64,000 nt of DNA from JAWKZG01 sp041396125 (GTDB lineage: Bacteria > Pseudomonadota > Gammaproteobacteria > Competibacterales > Competibacteraceae), in assembly GCA_041396125.1 (NCBI GenBank), contig JAWKZG010000004.1:288937-352936 (forward strand), written 5' to 3'. The notes below the pieces were generated by a model that was given only the letters and a program-made list of their open reading frames with translations, made no database searches and had not been told where the DNA came from. A program made the translations under genes and the position numbers. Positions 54,073 through 63,244 of this stretch are shown in pieces. How positions within the stretch are numbered: the first letter of the stretch is position 1; each line of letters starts with the position of its first letter.

Positions 54073-57000
54073 TCAAAAAGCGGCTTCACAGCCGCTCGGC
54101 CCGTGCGCGGTGGCGCAGATATCATGACCCTCATCGCCACTGATCAAATCGTCACCCTCGCCGCCGTGCAGAAAATCGTCACCGTCACCGCCGGTCAGGA
54201 CATCCTCGCCCTGCTCGCCGTGCAGCATGTCATGACCCTCACCACCGTCCAGGCTGTCATCGTGATCACCGCCCCGTAACACGTCATGGCCGTCTTCGCC
54301 GTGCAGAAAATCACTACCCGCACCGCCATGGAGTTGATCATTCCCGGGGCCACCGAAAATCCAGTCGTGACCGTCCAGGCCCTCAAGCACATCGTCGCCT
54401 TCAAGCCCCAGGATCATATCGTCGCCGTGAGTACCCTGAATATGTTCGGAGCGGGCGCTACCTATGATCACATTAGTGCTGAACAAAGCTTTGGTTTGCA
54501 GATCGCAGAACTGGGTGTCTTCGACCGGAGCGTTAAAGCATTCCGCGCCCGCCAGATCAGGTACGGCATGTTGGCCCCATTTGATATCCCAGGTGTCGTC
54601 GGATGGGAAACAAGCCGCCAGGGGGCGCGGATTACTCATCGGATCAGCATGCTCGGCAGCGCTTAGCGTACGAAAGGTATCAGGCAGCGTAAACGCAATA
54701 CCATAACAACCGTCCGCCGGGCAGTCACTGTCGATCACCGCCCATTTGCAAACCGCGTCGTACTCTTCGAGCTCGGTCATGCTCAGGCCGGGATGGTCTT
54801 GTTTGAACTGGGCGGAACTCAGACATTGCTGAGTGCTGCTATTCCAGTCACAAAAGCTTTCGGGCTGGCAGCTTTGCAATTTGGCGGCCTCGAACTGCGA
54901 CTCGAAGGCACTTAAATCCAGAGTGACAGTCAACACACCGTTGTTGAGTTCGGGCGTTTCCCAGGGCCAGTCTGGCATCGACTCAAAAGTAAGCGGCGCT
55001 GTTTTGATCCGGGCACGTACGGCTTGTATATCGCTGGCCGGATCAAAGTCATCACCGACATAGATTTGATAAGTTTGTCGGGTACTCGGTTTGGCATACA
55101 GCAAAAACAAATAATAGGTTTCTTTGTCTCTGAATACGCTTAAATTCGAGGTACCGCTGGCACGCTGCTGATCCGCGCTTACCGTGGTATCAACATAGTA
55201 AACGCCATTATTCACGGTCAGCGTGTTGCGCTGAGAAATGCCCTGCCCCATCATTTTGATATTGGGCGTGGCACTGACCGTGTTTTCCTGCGCCGTCAGC
55301 AATTGACGATACAGGGGCACGCCATAGCAGTGCGGCCCGGCGCAGTCCGCATGCCAGGGCTCGGCAGGCTCGGCTAAACAGCTGTTATTTTGCGCGCAGC
55401 TCGGGTAAATAACCGTCGAAACATAATCATAAGGACTGGTTTTCACCGTACCGTCAGAGCGACATTCCACAGCTTCGACGGGGGCATTGAAAAACGGGTC
55501 CTCGTTAATCGAGATCGAATTCGAATAGCCGGTCAGCGAGCCGTCATCATCGTTTAACTCGGTTTGCCGATCGATATCCGTAAAGCCCTCAAACAGCGCC
55601 TCGTTGCGTGTGCAATAACGCTGTTCAGCTGCAGCCGCATCGGTTTTGAACGTACCGGGCTGGAACAGCGGCTCGATCACGAAATGCCGAATATCCACCT
55701 TATCGAAAAACAGATTGCGGGAATGAAATGCCGGCGGGTAATAAAACCCGTTGGGTTGTTTCCAGCCGATAGCGGCGTTGGGCAGATAGCATTGATCCGC
55801 ATCGTTTTCTGGGCACCCCCAGGGCGCGACCATACATCCATTGACTGCCGGAACAGGCATTGTTCGGCCCGGACCCTGGCTGGCAATCGTCCAGTAGCGT
55901 GGTATTGATGTCCAGATAGGCGTTGGATTCTTCATACGCAGGGCCATCGTAGATATTGAACAAGCGCTGATTCACGCCGAAATTACTGAGTGGATATGCC
56001 ACCCCTTCGGCTTCCAGCAAACAGTGATTGCCCGCTGGCGTGTCGCATTTTAAACCACTAGCCGGATTGACCGGCCCGCCATTGGCGGCAAAAGGATTAT
56101 CCGGTTGAGTATGACCGATAAAGACATTTTTACGGGCCAGCGCCCAGTGTCCTTCGATGGTCGAGGCATTGGTGTAATCGCCGCCGGTGACAAACGTCAA
56201 ACCTGCGTTCTGGACATCGGATAACACGCTATTTGTGACCAGATACCACTGCGGACGCAGCCAGATTGCAGCGAAATTAGTCTCGGTCCAGTTGAACGCC
56301 GAAGTAAAGCGATCCAGCACCGTGACCATGCAATTGGCATGACCGGGCCCGTTGGCACAGACCGGCACCGTACTGCAATCTGCTGTTGCGCCATCGCAGC
56401 GCGTAGGAAAGCGACCGCCGCCCGGATCAACTTGCGGGTAGTAGTTATCAGCGGCGGGATTCGGGGTTGGCGGTATATTATCGAGCGGTTTACCCAGATC
56501 CAATAACCGTGCGGGCGCCAAGGGATTTTCAACATGTGTCAGCACATTAAAAATCGGCTTGCCATTGCCATCCAGCGGCATCTCGACCCCATTGCACTGG
56601 GTGGTATTGGCGACAGTATTAAACGCATTCATCGCGGTGCTGCAATAATTGCCCCGGAATGATTTCAAAGGTGTTGTAGCGGCGCGTCCCAGACCTTGTT
56701 GCATGGAGGCATAAGACTCCCATTTCTGCTGGCGTGAGTTGCCGCTATTAGCCCCTGGCACCAACCAGTAGCAAGCGCCGCAGGTTCCTGCGCCAGCCGC
56801 CATATTGCCCACGAAATCGTTCCAGCCATTCATGATCCAGAAAACCGTGGGATGATCGTAATCGGAGTGATAAGGCACCAGATCGACTTGTCTGAAATCA
56901 GGCTGCTGCAGACTTGAATTGGGCGTTAGTTCGGGCGGCGAGGCCAGAATACCCGGTACTTGGCGCGGGTTCTGTGCATTGTCCACCGCAGCGCGCGCGA

Positions 57001-58364
57001 AAATCCCGATATTCGAATACAGTTTGTTATTGATCTCGGTGCCGTCTTCCAGATAAAACCCGTGACCGATGGACTTATAGCCCACATTGCGCTCTAACCG
57101 CACATCCTGGGTGGCGTGCAGGGTGATCCAGCGGGTCATGGCATCGTGAATCGAGCTGTCTTTGACGAACGTATCGGGCGGCGTCTTGCGGGCAAAATGA
57201 AAATGCACTGGATAGCGCCCCATACGCCCGCCCTGGCCCAACTGATAAAATTCCACCCCCTGAATTTGGGCTTTTTCCACACCCTGGCGAATCATCACAT
57301 GGCCACCGAAATAATACGGGTGCTGTTTACCCGGCGCTTCGGTCGAAGGAAATAATTGCGTTTCGGGCGGGAAATCCTCACCCAAGTCATCCCCCGCTGA
57401 AACAATCCGGATACTGCGGGTCAGAAGTGCCACGGCAGCACGGGTTTCAGCGGCGGGTTGGCCGGCGACAGTAATATCCAGGCCCAGGCGCTTATAACCT
57501 TTTTTGCGGGTAGCGGTATCAGTCAGCAAAAACAGATCGCCATTATGCGTATATTTAGCGCTTTCCTCGACTGTGATCGTTTGCTTATCCGCGCTGACTG
57601 TCTCAATGGTGAACTGCTCGGAGTGACCGGGCAGATAATCTGTCGTGGTGACGACGATCTGATCACCCTCCGCCCAATCCACCGGGCGATCCAGAATCAG
57701 CGTATTATCAGTGGGTTCCAGCGTACTGGCTAAACGCACCCAGCTGGTACCGGAGTCTGTCTCATCGAGCGTGCCAGCATAGCTCGCGCCTTTCTGACCA
57801 AATAATTCCAATGACCCACCATAGCCGACACCCAGTACTTTGTAGCCAAAATAGGCTTGTGGATCGGCGTTATCGAACATCAAGGGTTCATAGGGGTAAA
57901 AATAATCACTGACGCCGCCCGGTAGCGCTACTTTTGAGCTGTCGCCCGCATTCCAGACCGGATCGGGCACGCCGCAGAAGGCATCGGTTTTACACGCGAT
58001 ACCGCGCCCGCCCGGACCTTGATCCTGACCGTACAGATGAATCGTCAACTGGCCGCCGCTTTGGCCAATCGGATGAGCAGAGGAACCTGCGATCAAGCTA
58101 CCTGTGTTTTCGATAAGAATCGCGCTGGCCCAAAAATCGATTTTTTGATCTTCGAAACACAAGGTGCCGCCGTTATAGATATGTACATTGCCGTAGCGGT
58201 AATCGCCCGCCTCGACTTTCATGTCACTGGTAATGTCCAGATCCTGGCCATCACCACCGGGCAATGGCTGGGCCTGCTGACTACAGAGATTGTGCCCAGG
58301 ACGGAGCTGCCGAACCCAGCAATAAAGCGCTTATAAAATAAAGAACATATCGTTTTTGTATCAT
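54073..58364 (-). CDS. Large secreted G8-domain beta-helix protein with C-terminal RTX repeats, frameshifted near 55828 and 58290
   Basis: Joined frames give about 1430 residues. The true start is the ATG at 58364, giving a clear Sec signal peptide (YVLYFISALLLGSAAPSWAQ) that leaves frame after a few residues. The second frame (58264-55829) begins with a G8 domain (YRYGNVHIYNGGTLCFEDQ) and a CEMIP/TMEM2-like parallel beta-helix (GVEFYQLGQGGRMGRYPVHF, SIGHGFYLEDGTE). The third frame ends in about ten RTX nonapeptides (GGDGDDFLHGGEGDDLISGD). G8/beta-helix proteins of this kind include hyaluronan-depolymerising enzymes in animals; the bacterial substrate is unknown. RTX repeats bind calcium and are usually exported by type I systems, so a Sec signal together with RTX is unusual. 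It lacks the D-x-F-[DE] tail (it ends GPSGCEAAF). Confidence 0.83.
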
Positions 58365-58749
58365 TGTCTCGATTCACTCCTGGTGGTCTCTGCATCCGGT
58401 TGCTCTTCGCATCCGGCAGCAAGAAACATAAACTGGCGCTGTGCAACAGCTTAGGAGCCAGAGTACAGCTACAATCCGGTAGTCATCGAGAATAGCAGAA
58501 TTTTCAAGCCGAGCTGGGATACAAAACACGTACGCATTGTATTAACCACTTTTAGCCAGGCGCGCATATAAAAGCAGTATCGATAGGCCTATAATTTTCA
58601 GATAATAACGGTTTTTCTCATTTGCTTTGAAACAACCGGGGATTTGCGTGCAAAAGCCAGCCCGACACAATCAACTCATGGCCAGTTCTTAGCGGGAAAA
58701 ACCCAATGTATCCCTCCATTCCAACCTAATCCTCAGCGGAGAATCATCA
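58365..58749. other. 385-base intergenic region between the G8/RTX gene and the nitrilase gene
   Basis: The two genes diverge from here, so promoters of both should lie within. I see no gene, tandem repeat or strong hairpin. A moderately AT-rich block (58560-58625) is the likeliest promoter location. Confidence 0.45.
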
Positions 58750-59607
58750 ATGACAATAACCGTCGCTGCCGTGCAAATGGAGCCTATTATTGGCTCAAAA
58801 AACGACAATGTCCGGCATTCGCTGGAACTGATCGAGCAAGCTGCCAGCGCCGGGGCTCAACTCCTGGTGTTACCGGAACTGTGTAATTCCGGCTATGTGT
58901 TCGAAACCCGCGAGGAAGCCTTCGAGCTGGCCGAATCTATCCCCGACGGCCCCAGCTGTCAGGCCTGGATCGACGCTGCCGCCAGGCATGATATTTATAT
59001 GGTGGCCGGTATCAGCGAGCGGGAAGGCAATGCCCTGTATAACTCGTCGGTGCTCATCGGCCCGGAAGGTTTTATTGGCCGGTTTCGTAAAGCACATTTA
59101 TGGAACAAGGAAAATCTGTTTTTCGAGCCCGGTAATGTCGGTTTTCCGGTTTTCAAAACGCCTATCGGCCGCATCGGCATGTTTATCTGCTACGACGGCT
59201 GGTTCCCGGAAAGTTACCGTCTGTGTGCTTTGCAGGGCGCTGATATTATCTGCATTCCCACCAACTGGGTGCCCATCCCCGGCCAGGATGAAAACCGCGA
59301 GGCAATGGCCAATATTCTGGTCATGGCAGCCGCGCATACCAATTCCGTGTATGTTGCTGCAGCCGACCGGGTCGGTGTCGAGCGCGGCCAGCCGTTTCTC
59401 GGTCAGAGCCTGATTGCCAGCTATACCGGCTGGCCCATTGGCGGCCCGGCCAGTTCGGACCAGGAAGAAATTATCTACGCCAAAGTGGATTTAGCCGAAG
59501 CCCGCGCCAAACGCAACTGGAACGAGTTCAATCAGGTATTGCGTGATCGGCGCACCGATACCTATGGTGAAATGCTCGGTTCAAAAGCCGAGCCGGGCTG
59601 GTATTAG
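58750..59607 (+). CDS. Nitrilase-superfamily carbon-nitrogen hydrolase
   Basis: A 285-residue hydrolase with the full catalytic set: E43 in VLPELCNSGY, K114 in GRFRKAHLW and C147 in MFICYDGWFPE. The overall length fits amidase-type members such as N-carbamyl amino acid or carbamoylputrescine amidases rather than true nitrilases (320-370). It is cytosolic, with no signal. GGAGA precedes the ATG. It stands alone between the G8/RTX gene and the CadC-like regulator, both of which differ from it in function, so the substrate cannot be inferred from context. Confidence 0.88.
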   Translation: MTITVAAVQMEPIIGSKNDNVRHSLELIEQAASAGAQLLVLPELCNSGYVFETREEAFELAESIPDGPSCQAWIDAAARHDIYMVAGISEREGNALYNSSVLIGPEGFIGRFRKAHLWNKENLFFEPGNVGFPVFKTPIGRIGMFICYDGWFPESYRLCALQGADIICIPTNWVPIPGQDENREAMANILVMAAAHTNSVYVAAADRVGVERGQPFLGQSLIASYTGWPIGGPASSDQEEIIYAKVDLAEARAKRNWNEFNQVLRDRRTDTYGEMLGSKAEPGWY

Positions 59608-59766
59608 GCACTGGTTTCAAGAGCGGCTGCTTTCAGATCAGGGTAAAACGCTGGACCCGATCAAAGACCGGCGTACCATCGCGCTTTGTCGAACCATCAA
59701 GGCTTAGAATAAACCACTTGCTTGCAAGACAGCCCGTGCTTATCAAGTCCTGGGCGGGAGATGCAC

Positions 59767-61314
59767 ATGATCTTGAGTTTTGATGATTTTGAACTCGATA
59801 CAGAGCACTACACTCTGTGTCACCAGGGCCAAATACTTAATGTTGAACCGCTGGTGTTCAATCTGCTCGTTCATTTCGCCCGTCACCCGGATCAGGTGTT
59901 CAGCCGTGATGATCTGATCAAAACTGTCTGGACAGGCCGCCTCGTCTCCGATGCCACGGTTTCAACCTGTGTCAAGAATGCGCGCAAAGCGCTCGGCGAC
60001 AGTGGCGACAAACAAACCTATCTCAAGACCGTGCGCGGACGCGGATTCCGCTTCACAGCCCAGGTCAGCCAGCAGCTAACACGCCCCCCGCAACGGGTAA
60101 GTTTACCGACAGCAACTGCCCACCACACCAACACCATGCCTTCCTTGCTGGTACTGCCATTTCGCACACTGTCGGAACAGGCCACTGAACGCGGACTTGC
60201 CGACGGACTGACCGTCAATCTGAATACTATTCTGTCCCGTATTCCACTGCTGCGCCTGAGTGCCCAAACCGCCCGCTATCGCGGGCACGCTGTCACCCCT
60301 TCTATACGTGAGATCCACGAAGATCTGGGGGTTAGTTATGTATTAGAAGGCAGCGTACAGGGATTGGATCGTCAATTTCGAATCAACGTACAACTATCCG
60401 ACGCCAAATCAGGCTTTCGCTTGTGGGCCGAACAATTCATGTTTTCAGGGCCTGGCAGCGAGGCTTTGGATAAAGGCGTTATTGCCATCATCGCCAAACT
60501 GGAGCCGCAGTTACATCGTGCGCTCTACAACTCGGTTCGGGCAACCGATGGCGAACCCAATGCGCGCGAGCTTTATCTTGAAGCCAGCGGCATTCTGGCA
60601 CTCAAGGGCTGGCATCATGACTCGTTCTCAACGGCGGCAAACCTACTGCGCCGAAGCTGGCAACGGGAACCCGAGTTTGCCTTGGCACCCTCTTACCTGG
60701 CATTAGTCATGGGTCTGGGGCAGCGTATCGGACTGATGGTCGACCGGGATAAGGCCAAAGCAGAAGCGCTGGAGGCAGCGGAACGCTCCCTGCTCCTGGA
60801 CAATATGGACTCGACGGTACTTGGCTTATCCGGTTGCGCCCTGGCCGATATCGGCCAGGTAGATCGATCCGTACCTATACTCAGAAATGCCGTTGAGCTG
60901 AACCCGGCCAACGCTCAGGCCTGGGCGGCACTGGGAGCGGCATGCCTGCTCCAGAAAAAGATTGATGAAGCCATTACGCATCTGCGCCATGGCATCAGGA
61001 TCAGCCCTTTGGACAGTCGCTTGTCGATTTGGGGGGCGTTGCTGGCAATCGCGCTCATGTTGGCAAAAGACATCGACGGTGCCCGACAGCAGGGCGAATG
61101 GGCCTGTCAGCGCGATGATCGCAGCTATCTGCCGCGCGTCGTTCTCGCGGCCGTTAATCTGGTCGATAATGACCGGGAGCGTGCGCTGAAAGCACTCCAT
61201 GACGCCTATCGGATAAAGCCAGACCTCTCCTCTATGCAAATCGAATTTCTGGTCGGGCGAACGCTCGGCGAACGTTTGCTGGAACTTAAGCAGAGCGCCC
61301 CGTTTTCCCCGTAA
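59767..61314 (+). CDS. Winged-helix (OmpR/CadC-type) transcriptional regulator with TPR domain
   Basis: A 515-residue protein. The start chosen is the ATG at 59767 (MILSFDDFELDTEHYTLCHQ) because GGGAG lies six bases upstream; earlier in-frame starts are possible. Residues about 5-98 form a Trans_reg_C DNA-binding domain (EPLVFNLLVHFARHPDQVFS and LKTVRGRGFRF). A TolB-like segment follows (SLLVLPFRTLSEQATERGLA), then TPR-type helices over the last 250 residues (AVELNPANAQAWAALGAACL). There is no membrane helix, unlike CadC itself. The combination is typical of adenylate-cyclase-associated or HilA-like regulators in marine gammaproteobacteria. The target is unknown; the methyltransferase gene 167 bases downstream is a candidate. 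Confidence 0.86.
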   Translation: MILSFDDFELDTEHYTLCHQGQILNVEPLVFNLLVHFARHPDQVFSRDDLIKTVWTGRLVSDATVSTCVKNARKALGDSGDKQTYLKTVRGRGFRFTAQVSQQLTRPPQRVSLPTATAHHTNTMPSLLVLPFRTLSEQATERGLADGLTVNLNTILSRIPLLRLSAQTARYRGHAVTPSIREIHEDLGVSYVLEGSVQGLDRQFRINVQLSDAKSGFRLWAEQFMFSGPGSEALDKGVIAIIAKLEPQLHRALYNSVRATDGEPNARELYLEASGILALKGWHHDSFSTAANLLRRSWQREPEFALAPSYLALVMGLGQRIGLMVDRDKAKAEALEAAERSLLLDNMDSTVLGLSGCALADIGQVDRSVPILRNAVELNPANAQAWAALGAACLLQKKIDEAITHLRHGIRISPLDSRLSIWGALLAIALMLAKDIDGARQQGEWACQRDDRSYLPRVVLAAVNLVDNDRERALKALHDAYRIKPDLSSMQIEFLVGRTLGERLLELKQSAPFSP

Positions 61315-61480
61315 CAAACCGTTTTGCCAGTCCTCATACAATCCCCCAACAAAACGCACGCTTTCCTCAAGCTCGCATCTGCGGGCATCGCTAACATGTC
61401 TCCTGTCAGTTGAGCAGCAGTAGCACCTGAACTGACACAACATCATTTTTTTATAGACAACTCAAGGACAGGAGACAGAC

Positions 61481-62320
61481 ATGACAAGCGCAACCACTAC
61501 TGCCAGCACTCAGCAGACCGGGCCGGACTACGGGGCGATCAAGAACAAACAACAAGCGGTATGGGGTTCCGGTGACTACGGACGGATTGGCGTCACTCTG
61601 CAAATCGTCGGCGAACAATTGTGCGAAGCGCTGGATCTTCGCTCGGGCCAGACCGTGCTGGATGTCGCCGCCGGCAACGGCAATGCCTCACTGGCTGCCG
61701 CACGCCGCTTCTGCAAAGTCATCTCGACCGATTATGTCGATGCCTTACTGACACAGTCGGCACAGCGTGCCAAAACCGATGGTCTCGCCATTGATTACCA
61801 AAAAGCAGACGCCGAGAATTTACCGTTTGCGACCAGCTCATTTGACAACGTGGTCTCGACTTTTGGGGTCATGTTTACGCCGAACCAGGCGCAGGCGGCA
61901 GCGGAACTGATTCGGGTTTGCAAACCGGGCGGGAAAATCGGTCTTGCCAATTGGACACCGCAGGGGTTTATCGGGCAATTATTCAAAACCGTTGGCCAGT
62001 ACGTCACCCCGCCGCCCGGTGTGAATTCGCCAGCGGCCTGGGGTACAGATGCTTTTCTGCACACGCATTTTGGCCCCCAGGTCGCGGCTATAACGGCACA
62101 GCCCCGACAATTCGCCTTCCGCTATCAGTCTCCGCAGCACTGGCTTGATCTTTTCAGCACATATTACGGCCCTACTCTGAAAGCGTTTGAATCGCTGGAT
62201 GCAGCAGCCGGAAACGCTCTGCGTGAGGATATTCTCGGCCTGCTCAATTCATTCAACCGGGCCACAGACGGGACGCTGGTTTTGCCTTCCGATTATCTGG
62301 AAATCGTGATTACCCGCTAA
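61481..62320 (+). CDS. SAM-dependent class I methyltransferase
   Basis: A 279-residue methyltransferase. Motif I is VLDVAAGNGNASLAAAR, followed by the acidic post-I position in VISTDYVDALL, motif II/III around YQKADAENLPFATSSFDNVV, and LIRVCKPGGKIGLANWTPQG. It resembles UbiE/Methyltransf_11-type enzymes. AGGAGA precedes the ATG. The target (small molecule or lipid) cannot be told from sequence. It follows the CadC-like regulator on the same strand. Confidence 0.88.
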   Translation: MTSATTTASTQQTGPDYGAIKNKQQAVWGSGDYGRIGVTLQIVGEQLCEALDLRSGQTVLDVAAGNGNASLAAARRFCKVISTDYVDALLTQSAQRAKTDGLAIDYQKADAENLPFATSSFDNVVSTFGVMFTPNQAQAAAELIRVCKPGGKIGLANWTPQGFIGQLFKTVGQYVTPPPGVNSPAAWGTDAFLHTHFGPQVAAITAQPRQFAFRYQSPQHWLDLFSTYYGPTLKAFESLDAAAGNALREDILGLLNSFNRATDGTLVLPSDYLEIVITR

Positions 62321-62428
62321 CCACCCGCCTCTGCACAGCGGATTTTACAGCCTGGCTATAGAGGCGTAGTCCAGCAAGCGCAGGGTGTACCGGGAATGCA
62401 CACCCTGCCTGAACAAAGGATCAGCGCG

Positions 62429-63088
62429 TCAGGCAATTGACCCCATGGCACCCGGATAACTCACCTCTGCGAGTTTTCCGGTGTCCACATCGTAGATAAA
62501 TCCGCGCACGGTGACCGCATCAGGCCCGCTGCTTGGCAGCCAGGGATGGTTCAGAATGGCAGACATGCCCCGCCGCACGTCCCAGGCCAGACGTTCGTTA
62601 CTTTTGTCATTAGGTGCGGCATCAAGCGGCTCAATCTGGCCACGGAAGGCATGAAAAGCGGCTGGCGTCGCGGCGCTGTTGTGGCAGCTTTTGAAATCAC
62701 GTCCTGTCGCCTGGCCCAGCAGTTTCTCGGCGGCAGGATCGCCTTCCAGGCCAGCTTTCAGCAGATCATCGGTGAATGCCAGCATGCCGCAACGGGTATG
62801 ATGAATCAGGATGACTTCGTTGGTATTCAGCAGATGATGCGAAATAATAAGGCTACGGATGGTATCTTCGTTCACCACACCGCCCGCGTTACGAATGATG
62901 TGCGCATCGCCGGTCTGCAAACCGAGTAAATCTTCCACATCAAGCCGTGCATCCATGCAAGCCACCACCGCCACCCGTTGGGCCGGCTGAATCGGTTGTT
63001 TGCCAGGGTAAGCGGATTTGTGGAGTTCCTGCCCGCTCGCGTACTGCGTATTGTTTTCCAAATATTCGTCAGTGATTGAATTGGCCAT
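62429..63088 (-). CDS. Beta-carbonic anhydrase-like protein
   Basis: A 219-residue beta-class carbonic anhydrase. Zinc ligands are C44 in VACMDARLDV and H97/C100 in ILIHHTRCGM, with D46/R48 as the catalytic dyad and IRNAGGVVNEDTIRSL between. The layout matches the short Rv1284-like group. It interconverts CO2 and bicarbonate. The C-terminal part is longer than in Rv1284 (163 residues) by about 50 residues, including FKSCHNSAATPAAFHAFRGQ, which could be an insert. It converges with the methyltransferase gene. Confidence 0.88.
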   Translation of the reverse strand: MANSITDEYLENNTQYASGQELHKSAYPGKQPIQPAQRVAVVACMDARLDVEDLLGLQTGDAHIIRNAGGVVNEDTIRSLIISHHLLNTNEVILIHHTRCGMLAFTDDLLKAGLEGDPAAEKLLGQATGRDFKSCHNSAATPAAFHAFRGQIEPLDAAPNDKSNERLAWDVRRGMSAILNHPWLPSSGPDAVTVRGFIYDVDTGKLAEVSYPGAMGSIA

Positions 63089-63189
63089 GATCCTTACCTC
63101 GTTGTGATAGCAATATCTACCTACAATGACTGACTATACGCATATTAGTTGCTGATTTACTTATCACTTTTTGTTTTAAACTTATAGCG

Positions 63190-63203
63190 TGCGGGAATGA
63201 CGA
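63190..63203. repeat. Partial REP-like element
   Basis: TGCGGGAATGACGA matches one arm and flank of the 1191 and 10658 elements. The other arm is not recognisable, so this is a decayed or chance copy. Confidence 0.3.
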
Positions 63204-63244
63204 TGTTTTTGTTTGTCAGACCTGTCCGGCGCAATGCGCTGCGC

